This document shows, one piece after another, positions 1 to 6,236 of a DNA stretch of 8,681 bases; position 1 is the stretch's first letter; the number at the start of each line of letters is the position of its first letter. The notes under the pieces were generated by a model, which did no database searches, had not been told where the DNA came from, and saw only the letters and a program-made list of their open reading frames with translations. Location of the stretch: positions 1 through 8,681 of the forward strand of contig CAUHLX010000111.1 in NCBI GenBank assembly GCA_959606705.1. Reading direction: 5' to 3'. The position numbers were made by a program, and so were the translations under genes. Source of the stretch: an uncultured Bacillota bacterium (GTDB taxonomy: Bacteria; Bacillota; Clostridia; Peptostreptococcales; Anaerovoracaceae).

Positions 1-1
1 C

Positions 2-550
2 GCTTACGCGGTGGCCGCCTATGTGACCTGTACGATTCAGCTCCTGCTGCAGGGTGTCGGAGACGGCAGCCAGCCGCTGATCAGTTTATACTGGGGACGG
101 GGGGAAGAAGAAAACGTTCGTAAAATCCGCGGGCTGGCTTATCTGTTTTCCGTGCTGACCGCCGTGGGGGCGATCCTGGTCATACTGCCGCTCTGCGAAG
201 TAATTCCCGGATTTTTCGGAGCATCTCAACAGGCGGTGCCTTTGATTCGTCAGTGCATTCCCGTCTTTACGGCAGGCTTCGTGCTGATCGCCTTCTGTCG
301 AACGACCACGGCCTATTTCTACGCCTCGCAGAAACAAAGCCTGTCATATTTGATGGTTTACGGCGAGCCGCTGCTGCTCTGCCTGCTCCTCACCCTTGTG
401 TTGCCGAGAATTTGGGGACTGTCCGGAGTCTGGGCATCCGTACCCGTCGCACAAGGGGGCGTAACGGTTTTGGGCACGCTTTTTCTCTTGAAAGAACGCC
501 GGGAAAAAAGGCTGGCCATGGCGGTGGAATCGTGCGACTTTTCTCAATAG
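2..550 (+). CDS. MATE-family multidrug efflux transporter, C-terminal part (5' end outside window)
   Basis: The reading frame is open from the left edge to a TAG at 548-550, so about 182 C-terminal residues of what is normally a protein of about 450 residues are visible. The stretch GVGDGSQPLISLYWGRG, followed by a charged loop (EEENVRKIRG), is typical of the second half of MATE (NorM/MepA-like) transporters. Four or five hydrophobic segments follow, and the protein ends in a basic cytoplasmic tail (LLKERREKRLAM). MATE proteins are polytopic membrane antiporters that export cationic drugs or metabolites using a Na+ or H+ gradient; the substrate here cannot be told. No terminator is visible after the stop, and a new promoter begins only 20 nt downstream, so readthrough into the small-peptide unit is possible. 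Family assignment is fairly secure; start and full length are unknown. Confidence 0.85.
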   Translation, partial: AYAVAAYVTCTIQLLLQGVGDGSQPLISLYWGRGEEENVRKIRGLAYLFSVLTAVGAILVILPLCEVIPGFFGASQQAVPLIRQCIPVFTAGFVLIAFCRTTTAYFYASQKQSLSYLMVYGEPLLLCLLLTLVLPRIWGLSGVWASVPVAQGGVTVLGTLFLLKERREKRLAMAVESCDFSQ

Positions 551-570
551 ATAAATTCCTTTTATGGGGG

Positions 571-599
571 TTGACGCAATATATGCCCTGTGATACAAT
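571..599 (+). promoter_or_regulatory. SigA-type promoter with extended -10 for the three-peptide unit
   Basis: TTGACG at 571-576 and TACAAT at 594-599 are separated by exactly 17 bp. A TG at 591-592 lies one base before the -10, giving the extended -10 form TGnTACAAT. This is the best promoter match in the window. Transcription would start near 606, giving a 5' leader of about 100 nt before the first small frame. Confidence 0.75.
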
Positions 600-641
600 C
601 ATATTGTCAAAAGGGAAAATATAGAAAGAATGTCCCAAAAA

Positions 642-661
642 TTGCCGGTTTTCGACGGCAA
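642..661 (+). other. Small hairpin in the 5' leader of the peptide unit
   Basis: TTGCCG (642-647) and CGGCAA (656-661) form a perfect 6-bp stem with an 8-nt loop in the untranslated leader. It is not followed by a T-run, so it is not a terminator. I could not match the leader to any riboswitch class I know. Confidence 0.4.
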
Positions 662-709
662 GATTGGAAACTTTGAAATGCCCTTGATGCTTGTAAGGAG
701 GTGTTTGCA

Positions 710-799
710 ATGGGTTTATTTGAAATGTCCGTTGCCTCCCCTTGTGTGGTACCGATGGCAGTGAGTCCTGGAAGCCCCCAAGGGGAAGGCGATCATTAA
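710..799 (+). CDS. Unrecognised 29-residue peptide with near-consensus RBS
   Basis: An ATG at 710 follows AAGGAGGTG (695-703) with 6-nt spacing, one of the strongest ribosome binding sites in the window, and the frame runs to TAA at 797-799. The peptide begins MGLFEMSVASPCVVPM and ends in SPQGEGDH. It has no lysine or arginine, one cysteine (residue 12) and a Ser/Pro/Gly-rich second half. It is too short for standard gene calling and I do not recognise it. It is the first frame of a unit with its own promoter and terminator. It could be a small secreted or signalling peptide, a precursor peptide, or a leader whose translation affects mRNA folding: an 8-bp stem (737-744 with 779-786) forms inside its coding region. 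That it is translated is inferred from the RBS only. Confidence 0.55.
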   Translation: MGLFEMSVASPCVVPMAVSPGSPQGEGDH

Positions 800-831
800 C
801 CACTCCGTTACTTTTCGACACGAACATGTTA

Positions 832-865
832 CTGCCGGCGGCAGGCGCGGCGGCGATCAGCCGCG
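832..865 (+). other. Two tandem GC-rich hairpins between small frames 1 and 2
   Basis: CTGCC (832-836) pairs with GGCAG (840-844), and CGCGGC (846-851) pairs with GCCGCG (860-865). They lie just upstream of the second small frame's ribosome binding site. No T-run follows, so they are not an intrinsic terminator. They may be mRNA stability or processing structures; the function is unknown. Confidence 0.4.
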
Positions 866-899
866 GCGAGACGAAAGGAAAATAACAGGAGGGTTAACC

Positions 900-1058
900 A
901 TGAAAAACAATACGAATTTGACAAAGAAAGAACGCATGACTTTAATGGACCATCTGATCAATCACGTGGTTCAGATCGGAGAACGAAAGAAAAGTGAGAT
1001 TCTCAACATTTGGGAGACTGACTGGTCCGACAGCTACGGACTGAGAGACGATCGTTAG
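900..1058 (+). CDS. Unrecognised 52-residue small protein
   Basis: ATG at 900 is preceded by AGGAGGG (887-893) with 6-nt spacing and the frame ends at TAG 1056-1058. The protein is hydrophilic, with a basic N-terminal half (MKNNTNLTKKER, later GERKKSE) and an acidic, aromatic end (WETDWSDSYGLRDDR). Residues of about 8-38 look like one amphipathic helix: L15, L19, V22-V23, I25, I33 and L34 could form one face. There is no signal peptide, no membrane segment and no cysteine, so a cytosolic peptide or a leader-type precursor is most likely. It sits between two other small frames in a unit bounded by a promoter and a terminator. I do not recognise the family. The ribosome binding site and the context make it a likely real gene. 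Confidence 0.7.
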   Translation: MKNNTNLTKKERMTLMDHLINHVVQIGERKKSEILNIWETDWSDSYGLRDDR

Positions 1059-1060
1059 TC

Positions 1061-1105
1061 CCTTTCAAGCAATTGTTTCGCAGGAACCTCAGTTGACTTG
1101 AAAGG
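1061..1105 (+). promoter_or_regulatory. Intercistronic hairpin that sequesters the RBS of the third small frame
   Basis: CCTTTCAAG (1061-1069) pairs perfectly with CTTGAAAGG (1097-1105). Past a bulged A (1096), CAATTG (1070-1075) pairs with CAGTTG (1090-1095), adding six pairs with one G-U. The right arm contains most of the AAAGGAG (1101-1107) Shine-Dalgarno sequence of the next gene. The left arm starts two bases after the stop codon of the preceding gene (1058), so a ribosome terminating there would open the stem. This predicts translational coupling. Confidence 0.6.
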
Positions 1106-1115
1106 AGTTGCCGAT

Positions 1116-1271
1116 ATGAAAGAAATGAAATTGGATCGTCAGGACGAAATGAGACGGGGAGGCGTATTCTTCCCGGAAAGACCGTATCATTCTTACAAAG
1201 AGTACATCGAGGATTTCCTCGATTTTGCGGAGGAGCTGAGCAACGAACAGCAGCTCAATCTCACCAAATAG
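1116..1271 (+). CDS. Unrecognised 51-residue small protein
   Basis: ATG at 1116 follows AAAGGAG (1101-1107) with 8-nt spacing and the frame ends at TAG 1269-1271, about 50 nt before a strong terminator. The N-terminal part is charged (MKEMKLDRQDEMRRGG), then comes an aromatic/proline stretch (VFFPERPYHSY). An acidic amphipathic helix follows at about residues 27-46 (EYIEDFLDFAEEL), with Y30, I31, F34, L35, A38 and L41 on one face. There is no cysteine, signal peptide or membrane segment. It is not obviously homologous to the 52-residue product upstream. Its ribosome binding site is buried in a hairpin that starts at the upstream stop codon, so its synthesis may depend on translation of that gene. 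I do not recognise the family; a small regulatory or partner-binding protein would fit. Confidence 0.68.
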   Translation: MKEMKLDRQDEMRRGGVFFPERPYHSYKEYIEDFLDFAEELSNEQQLNLTK

Positions 1272-1321
1272 GCGGAGGCCTCCGAACTTTCGCGTACCGT
1301 AAGTTGTTTCAAAATGACATG

Positions 1322-1365
1322 AAAAGCAGCCGTACCGGCAGTTTGCCGGTGCGGTGCTTTTTGTT
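1322..1365 (+). terminator. Intrinsic terminator of the three-peptide unit
   Basis: A long stem is formed by 1322-1339 (AAAAGCAGCCGTACCGGC) and 1345-1362, with a 5-nt loop (AGTTT) and one bulged G at about 1329. The T-rich 3' side (TTTTTGTTT) completes a Rho-independent terminator. It closes the unit that starts at 571 and separates it from the amidase promoter. Confidence 0.85.
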
Positions 1366-1390
1366 TGAAGTGAAAAACATTAAGAAAATA

Positions 1391-1422
1391 TTCACATTTA
1401 AGAGAGCGATCTTTGATATAAT
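1391..1422 (+). promoter_or_regulatory. Promoter of the amidase-radA operon
   Basis: A perfect TATAAT lies at 1417-1422 with TG at 1414-1415, giving an extended -10. The best -35-like hexamer, TTCACA (1391-1396), is 20 bp upstream, longer than the ideal 17, so the -10 carries most of the strength or an activator helps. Transcription starting near 1429 leaves only about 12 nt before the first ATG. Confidence 0.65.
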
Positions 1423-1440
1423 GATTGTACGAAACAGATT

Positions 1441-2187
1441 ATGAAGCAGACGACAGGAAAAGGGGAAGAAGCAGCGGTGACAGGGGAGAATTTTGACAAT
1501 ACGGACATCGAACGGCGGCGGGCTCTGCGGCAAAAGAAGAAGCTGAAACGGAAACGGCGGCGCCGGGCGGCGCTGCTGATTCTAGTGGCGGTAATCGGCC
1601 TGGCGGTAGGAATCAACAAGGCCTTGCGCGTGCTGAACGCGGATTCCGCGGAGGCTCCGCAGGTCTCGGAGATCGAGGGAATTCCGGTGACCAACGACAT
1701 CATACCGAAGGACATCCCGGGACGGCCGGGAGAAACTCGAAGGGTGAAGTATATCGTGATACACGAAACGGGCAATACCGGGCCCAACGCCAACGCCAAA
1801 TCTCATAATGAGTATATTCACAGCGTGGCTCAGGAACAGAAGCTGTCCTGGCATTACACGGTGGACGATCATTCGATTTACCACCACCTGCCGGACAACG
1901 AGATCGGTTACCACGCGGGAGACGGCGACGGACACATCGCGGACAGCGGCAATGCCAACGGGATCGGGGTGGAGCTCTGCGTCAACCCTGAAAATGACTA
2001 CGAGCAGACTCTGAAAAACGCGGCGGTACTGACGGCGCATTTGATGAGAGATTATAATTTAAAGCTGGAGGACGTCAAGAAGCATCAGGACTTTTCCGGC
2101 AAGCTCTGTCCCGAAAACCTGATCAACAGCGGACGCTGGGATGAATTTCTTCAGATGGTGCGGGCGGCTTACGACCGAAAGGTATAG
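1441..2187 (+). CDS. Membrane-anchored N-acetylmuramoyl-L-alanine amidase (Amidase_2/PGRP fold)
   Basis: The 248-residue protein cleaves the amide bond between N-acetylmuramic acid and L-alanine of peptidoglycan. A very basic stretch (residues 25-42) precedes one membrane segment (about 43-58), so it should be a type II membrane protein with the catalytic domain outside. The Amidase_2 domain spans about 100-230. The zinc ligands expected for the T7 lysozyme/PGRP family are present: H108 in YIVIHETGN, H215 in KKHQDFSG and C223 in KLCP, with K221 next to the last. HYTVDDHSIYHHLPDNE and GIGVELC are also typical of the family. ATG 1441 has no clear ribosome binding site and an mRNA leader of only about 12 nt. 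GTG 1477, with AGGGG at 1461-1465, is a plausible alternative start giving 236 residues. radA follows after 28 nt, so the two are probably cotranscribed. Function is secure; the biological role (wall turnover, germination or lysis) is open. Confidence 0.9.
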   Translation: MKQTTGKGEEAAVTGENFDNTDIERRRALRQKKKLKRKRRRRAALLILVAVIGLAVGINKALRVLNADSAEAPQVSEIEGIPVTNDIIPKDIPGRPGETRRVKYIVIHETGNTGPNANAKSHNEYIHSVAQEQKLSWHYTVDDHSIYHHLPDNEIGYHAGDGDGHIADSGNANGIGVELCVNPENDYEQTLKNAAVLTAHLMRDYNLKLEDVKKHQDFSGKLCPENLINSGRWDEFLQMVRAAYDRKV

Positions 2188-2215
2188 ATGGAAGGAATCG
2201 GAAAGGACCAAATCG

Positions 2216-3679
2216 ATGGCAAAGAAAGCAAAGACCGTGTTCGTCTGTCAGGAATGCGGTTATGAAAGTCCCAAATGGATGGGACAGTGTATTTGCGGCG
2301 CGTGGAATACCATGGTGGAAGAGAAGGTAGTGGACTTCGACGAGGAAGACAAGCGCCGAAGGAGCTCGGCCATCCGGAACAAAGCGAACGGAGCGGCGGA
2401 CGGAATGGGAGCGGCCGGGACCGCGGCGGGAGGGAGGAGAGCCAAGGCCTCGCCGATTACACAGGTTCGGTCGGGCGCTCACACCCGCATGGACACCGGG
2501 ATTCGGGAGCTCAACCGAGTGCTGGGCGGCGGCATGGTAAAAGGGTCGCTGACCTTGATTTCCGGGGAGCCGGGCATCGGCAAGTCCACTCTGATCATTC
2601 AGGCCGCGGCGGAGATATCCCGGCGTTATGGAACGGTTCTCTACGTGACGGGAGAGGAATCGGAGGAGCAGATCAAGATGCGGGCGGACCGGGTCTGCGG
2701 CGGGGATTCTCTTTCGGGGGAAGGGGGAAGTCTGGACAACCTTTACCTGCTGGCGGAGACCAACATGGAACAAATCCTGCAAGCAGCGGAAACGCTGCGG
2801 CCGGTCTTTCTGATCATCGATTCCATTCAGACCATGTATTCGGAGGAGCTGGAATCGGCGCCGGGGAGCGTTTCGCAGGTCAGGATCTGCGGGAACTTAT
2901 TGATGCGTGTGGGGAAGATCAATGAGATTCCGGTATTTATCGTGGCTCATGTGACCAAGAGCGGGGACCTGGCGGGTCCCAAGATCGTGGAGCATCTGGT
3001 GGACTGTGTTTTAAACTTCAGCGGAGAACGAAATCAGGAGCTGCGGATTCTGCGGTCCTTTAAAAACCGATTCGGTACCACCAGCGAAATCGGGGCCTTT
3101 GAGATGGCGGAAGAAGGGCTGGTGGAAATCGAGAATTTATCCAAGAGCTTTCTGGAAGGACTGGAGGACGGTGCGGAGGGGGCCATGGCTACCGCGGTCT
3201 ACGAAGGGACCCGGCCTTTGCTCCTGGAGGTACAGGCTCTGACTTCCCCTACGAACATCGGCTTCGCCAGGCGGACCTCCGTGGGGGTGGAAATGCCTCG
3301 GCTGAACATGATTCTGGCAGTGCTGGATCGCAAGGCGGGAATTTCCCTGATCAATCAGGATGTCTATGTGAATGTGGTGGGAGGGCTGCGGCCGGAGGGG
3401 ACCTCCATCGACCTGGCGGTGGCTTTGGCAATCTACTCCACCTACAAGGGGATTCCCGGGTCCAGCAAAACGCTGGCGGTAGGGGAGATCGGCTTGACCG
3501 GAGATCTGCGCTCGATCCAAAACGCGGACAAGATCGTGCGGGAGGCGGCTCGCATGGGCTTTACGAAGATTCTTTTACCAAAGAAAAACGCGGATCGTCT
3601 GACCGAGGTGGGCAGGAACGTAAAAGTGCTGGGGGTGACCAGTGTGCGCCAAGCGCTGGAGCTGTATCGGGAGAAATAG
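2216..3679 (+). CDS. radA: DNA repair protein RadA (Sms)
   Basis: RadA is a RecA-like, DnaB-type ATPase that promotes branch migration and processing of recombination intermediates in the cytoplasm. The 487-residue product has the full layout: an N-terminal zinc finger (C11, C14, C25, C27), Walker A GEPGIGKST (117-125), Walker B VFLIIDS (197-203), the RadA-specific KNRFG motif (283-287) and a C-terminal Lon-like domain (about 340-487, VNVVGGLRPEGTSIDLAVA). It is somewhat longer than the usual roughly 455-460 residues because of a Gly/Ala-rich linker (about 55-80) and a Gly/Ser insertion near 162-173. The last zinc pair is C-I-C where the family normally has C-x-x-C. ATG 2216 was chosen because AAAGGA lies 8 nt upstream and MAKKAKTVFVCQECG matches the family start; the frame itself is open further upstream, overlapping the amidase. 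It lies 28 nt after the amidase stop, in the same operon. Confidence 0.96.
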   Translation: MAKKAKTVFVCQECGYESPKWMGQCICGAWNTMVEEKVVDFDEEDKRRRSSAIRNKANGAADGMGAAGTAAGGRRAKASPITQVRSGAHTRMDTGIRELNRVLGGGMVKGSLTLISGEPGIGKSTLIIQAAAEISRRYGTVLYVTGEESEEQIKMRADRVCGGDSLSGEGGSLDNLYLLAETNMEQILQAAETLRPVFLIIDSIQTMYSEELESAPGSVSQVRICGNLLMRVGKINEIPVFIVAHVTKSGDLAGPKIVEHLVDCVLNFSGERNQELRILRSFKNRFGTTSEIGAFEMAEEGLVEIENLSKSFLEGLEDGAEGAMATAVYEGTRPLLLEVQALTSPTNIGFARRTSVGVEMPRLNMILAVLDRKAGISLINQDVYVNVVGGLRPEGTSIDLAVALAIYSTYKGIPGSSKTLAVGEIGLTGDLRSIQNADKIVREAARMGFTKILLPKKNADRLTEVGRNVKVLGVTSVRQALELYREK

Positions 3680-3707
3680 CGGCGAGTCAAACGTCACCAA
3701 AGCAGAG

Positions 3708-3760
3708 AAAAGCGCAAGCTTTTTCCGATTGTCATAAGGAAAAAGCTTGCGCTTTTGTTT
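3708..3760. terminator. Bidirectional intrinsic terminator between radA and the histidine kinase gene
   Basis: AAAAGCGCAAGCTTTTTCC (3708-3726) and its exact complement at 3738-3756 form a perfect 19-bp stem with an 11-nt loop. TTTTGTTT follows on the plus strand and TTTTC on the minus strand. It lies between the convergent 3' ends of radA (3679) and the kinase gene (3792), so it can end both transcripts. Confidence 0.9.
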
Positions 3761-3791
3761 GATGCGGGCCGGGTACAAGGGCGGTCCTTTT

Positions 3792-5513
3792 TTATTCCGT
3801 CTCCGTCGGCTGAAACGGCTTTGAAAGCTCCAGCTCAAACCAGAATACGCTGCCTTCTCCCAGTCGGCTGTTGACACCGAAGCCGGCACGATGGAGCAGG
3901 AGAATTTCTTTGACAATGGCCAGTCCCAGGCCGGAACCGCCCGACGTGCTTCGGCCGCTGTTGCCGCTGGCCTTATAGTAGCGTTCCCAGATGTGAGGCA
4001 GTTCCTCCTGCGGGATGCCGGGGCCGGTGTCTCTCACCGAAAGGCGCACGGTTTCCGGACCGGCGGACCGGCGGTCCGCCGACTGTTTTTTCCGTTTGCC
4101 GAAGCCTTTGGCCGGAACCTCCGCGGCGGCGAGCTGAGGTTGGGGTACGGACGGAGCGGGTTCCGGAGACACACCCTCGTCAAGGGCGGCCGTGGGAGCC
4201 TCCGGCGCCGGATACGGTTCGGAAAGCGGACCGCGTTCCAGAGTCACCACGATATTCCGTTCTCTGCCTTCGCCGCCGCTGTGCTTGACGGCATTGGTCA
4301 CCAGGTTTACGATCACCTGCTTCAATCGGGCCTCGTCCCCTTTGATAAAGAAGTCGCCGGGACATTGAAGCTCGATGTGATAACCTTCCTGGTCCGCCAG
4401 AAATTCGTAGGGCTTCAGAATGCTGGACACCGTTTCTCTAAGGTTGAATTCTTCCACCTTGAGCGACTCCACGCCGGACTGCATCTTGGACAGTACCAGA
4501 AGATCGCTGACCAGCTGATTGAGCCGGTCGGCCTCATCGATGATCACCTGCAGGTGGGCGTTTCTTTTTTCCGGATTGTTCCCCGAGATGTCCCGGATCA
4601 TCTCCGCGTAGGACTTCACCATGGTCAGCGGAGTGCGCAGATCATGAGACACGTTGGCGATCAGATCCTTGTGCAGATTGTCGGATTTCGCCAGCTCCCG
4701 TGAGGTGTAATTGAGGGTGTCCGCCAGTTCCACGATCTCCGAATAGTGACCGCCGTCAAAGGTGACGCCGTAATCTCCCTCCGCCAGCTTGGCCGCGTTT
4801 CGGGTAATATTGGTGATGGGCCGCGACAGCCGCTTTGAGATGAAGAAGGACAGACCCATGGAAAGAAACAAGGAAATTACGGTCACGTAAACCAGCTGAT
4901 TGGCCAGAATTTCCACGGTGGAATCCACAGGTGACAGCGCGGAAAACGTACAGAGATACGCGTTTTCACCATCCGCGGACTCCAGGAGCTGTCCATAGAC
5001 CAGCGTCTTGATGTTTCCCGGTCCCTTTTGCGTGGGGAAGGAAATGGTTCCCGTGGGACTGCGCAGCAATTGGCGAATGACCAGATCGATGTCCTGCTGG
5101 TCACCGAAGCCCAGCACCAGCTGACGGGGAGCCTGGGCGTTGTTGATGCTGATATCCACGCCGCCCTCCGTGCGGACCACCATGTAGATATCGTTTTTGG
5201 CGGCAATATTGTTTAACTGAGTGGCGAACCGCTTGGCACCTTTGGAAAGCAAATCCACATCCTGCATGCGAACCGTGAGGTCCACCGAGGCGATGTCCTC
5301 GGAATCCAGCTGACGATAGGAATTCGCCACCTCCGTGGAAATACGGGTCACCTCCCGCATCTTCATCTCTTCGTAATAGTTTTGCAGGAAAAAAATCTGG
5401 AGAAACCACAAAAGGGCCAGCAGAATCACCGCAAAAAAGGTGAAATAGCACCAGAATTTGAACTTCAATCCATTGGGATTGATATGAAAATACGCATTAG
5501 TCTTCCGATTCAA
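3792..5513 (-). CDS. Membrane sensor histidine kinase (HAMP-HisKA-HATPase_c)
   Basis: The 573-residue kinase autophosphorylates on histidine and passes the phosphate to the regulator encoded just upstream. Membrane segment 1 is at about residues 20-43 and segment 2 at about 206-226, enclosing an extracytoplasmic sensor domain of about 160 residues. A HAMP linker follows (about 227-280). The H box is LIANVSHDLRTPL (H290), the N box VIVNLVTNAVKHS (N403/N407), G1 RDTGPGIP (494-501) and G2 GSGLGLAIV (526-534). Between the N and G1 boxes is a 60-residue Pro/Ala/Glu-rich insertion (about 428-487), absent from typical kinases of this class. The start is TTG at 5513, overlapping the regulator gene by 17 nt, with AGGAG about 12 nt upstream; the next in-frame candidate is TTG at residue 16. 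The large sensor domain argues against a BceS-type intramembrane sensor. The signal is unknown. Confidence 0.95.
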   Translation of the reverse strand: MNRKTNAYFHINPNGLKFKFWCYFTFFAVILLALLWFLQIFFLQNYYEEMKMREVTRISTEVANSYRQLDSEDIASVDLTVRMQDVDLLSKGAKRFATQLNNIAAKNDIYMVVRTEGGVDISINNAQAPRQLVLGFGDQQDIDLVIRQLLRSPTGTISFPTQKGPGNIKTLVYGQLLESADGENAYLCTFSALSPVDSTVEILANQLVYVTVISLFLSMGLSFFISKRLSRPITNITRNAAKLAEGDYGVTFDGGHYSEIVELADTLNYTSRELAKSDNLHKDLIANVSHDLRTPLTMVKSYAEMIRDISGNNPEKRNAHLQVIIDEADRLNQLVSDLLVLSKMQSGVESLKVEEFNLRETVSSILKPYEFLADQEGYHIELQCPGDFFIKGDEARLKQVIVNLVTNAVKHSGGEGRERNIVVTLERGPLSEPYPAPEAPTAALDEGVSPEPAPSVPQPQLAAAEVPAKGFGKRKKQSADRRSAGPETVRLSVRDTGPGIPQEELPHIWERYYKASGNSGRSTSGGSGLGLAIVKEILLLHRAGFGVNSRLGEGSVFWFELELSKPFQPTETE

Positions 5514-6174
5514 ATTTGTAGCCGACTCCTCTCAGCGTTACAATGTGGTCCCGATAGGGACCCAGGTTGTTCCGTAAATTTTTGATGTGGGTATCGATGG
5601 TACGGTCGTCGCCGAAGAAGTCGTAACCCCAGATATCTTGAAGAAGCTTGTCTCGGGACAGCGCGATATTTTTGTTTTTTACCAGATAAAACAGCAGATC
5701 GTACTCCTTGGGGGTCAATTCGATCTTCCGGTCGTCCACCGTCACGGTGCGGGCGGGGATGTTGATTTCGAGACCGTCGAATTTCAATACGTCGGGAGTA
5801 TCCTGCGCGGGGCCCCGGCGCCGGGTAAGGACCGCGTTGATTCGAGCCATCAGCTCTTTGGGACTGAACGGCTTCACGATGTAATCATCGATCCCCAGCT
5901 CAAAGCCGAACAGCTTGTCGTACTCCTCTCCCCGGGCTGACAGCATGATCACCGGAAGATCCTTAATTTTTTTGATCTCCTTGCAGGCGGAATAGCCGTC
6001 CAGCTTGGGCATCATGATATCCAGGATCACCAGATCGAAGGGATAGAGCTTGCATAAGGAAACCGCCTCCATCCCATCGGCGGCTTCCATGATTTCATAT
6101 CCGTTAAACTCCGCGTATTCCCGAATGACCTCACGGATTTTCTGTTCGTCATCTGCGACTAAGAGCTTGTACAT
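5497..6174 (-). CDS. OmpR/PhoB-family response regulator
   Basis: The 225-residue cytoplasmic transcription factor has a receiver domain (about 1-118) and a winged-helix DNA-binding domain (about 129-221). The acidic pocket is D8-D9 (VADDE), the phosphoacceptor D52 (LVILDIMMPKLDG), the switch residue S79 (IMLSAR) and the conserved lysine K101 (VKPF). The winged helix carries the usual ELTPKEYDLL and DDRTIDTHIKNLR elements and ends in RGVGYKFE. ATG 6174 is preferred over TTG 6177 because GGAGG (6181-6185 on the plus strand) is then 6 nt away. It is the first gene of a minus-strand operon with the kinase and diverges from the fusion-protein gene, so it probably controls itself and that exporter. 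Such regulators bind tandem repeats, and candidate half-sites lie in its promoter. The subfamily (ResD/WalR/VanR-like) cannot be settled. Confidence 0.95.
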   Translation of the reverse strand: MYKLLVADDEQKIREVIREYAEFNGYEIMEAADGMEAVSLCKLYPFDLVILDIMMPKLDGYSACKEIKKIKDLPVIMLSARGEEYDKLFGFELGIDDYIVKPFSPKELMARINAVLTRRRGPAQDTPDVLKFDGLEINIPARTVTVDDRKIELTPKEYDLLFYLVKNKNIALSRDKLLQDIWGYDFFGDDRTIDTHIKNLRNNLGPYRDHIVTLRGVGYKFESED

Positions 6175-6205
6175 CAAATCCCTCCTTTGATTTAGGTTTA
6201 TTTCT

Positions 6206-6236
6206 ATTATATATCATTCCTCTTTTTGAATGTGAA
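6206..6236 (-). promoter_or_regulatory. Promoter of the response regulator-kinase operon
   Basis: On the minus strand TTCACA (plus 6231-6236) is followed 17 bp later by TATATA (plus 6208-6213), preceded by an extended TGa, or 19 bp later by a perfect TATAAT (plus 6206-6211). Either reading gives a SigA-type promoter 35-60 nt before the regulator start. Its -35 is one of two TTCACA copies. Confidence 0.65.

Noticed and set aside
390..827. A 145-codon minus-strand frame across the MATE end and the small-peptide leader
   Set aside because: No domain is recognisable, and it runs antisense to the MATE gene, the promoter and the first small frame.
826..885. A 19-codon frame starting ATG at 826 between small frames 1 and 2
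   Set aside because: There is no Shine-Dalgarno sequence upstream, and it overlaps the GC-rich hairpins that explain its Ala/Gly content.
2275..2925. A 216-codon plus-strand frame overlapping radA
   Set aside because: It is low-complexity Gly/Arg-rich, out of frame with an intact RadA, and lacks a ribosome binding site in a fitting context.
3891..4703. A 270-codon open frame on the plus strand, antisense to the kinase gene
   Set aside because: It lies wholly within the histidine kinase gene, whose motifs are all intact; the translation has no recognisable domain and the frame is a by-product of GC-rich codon use.
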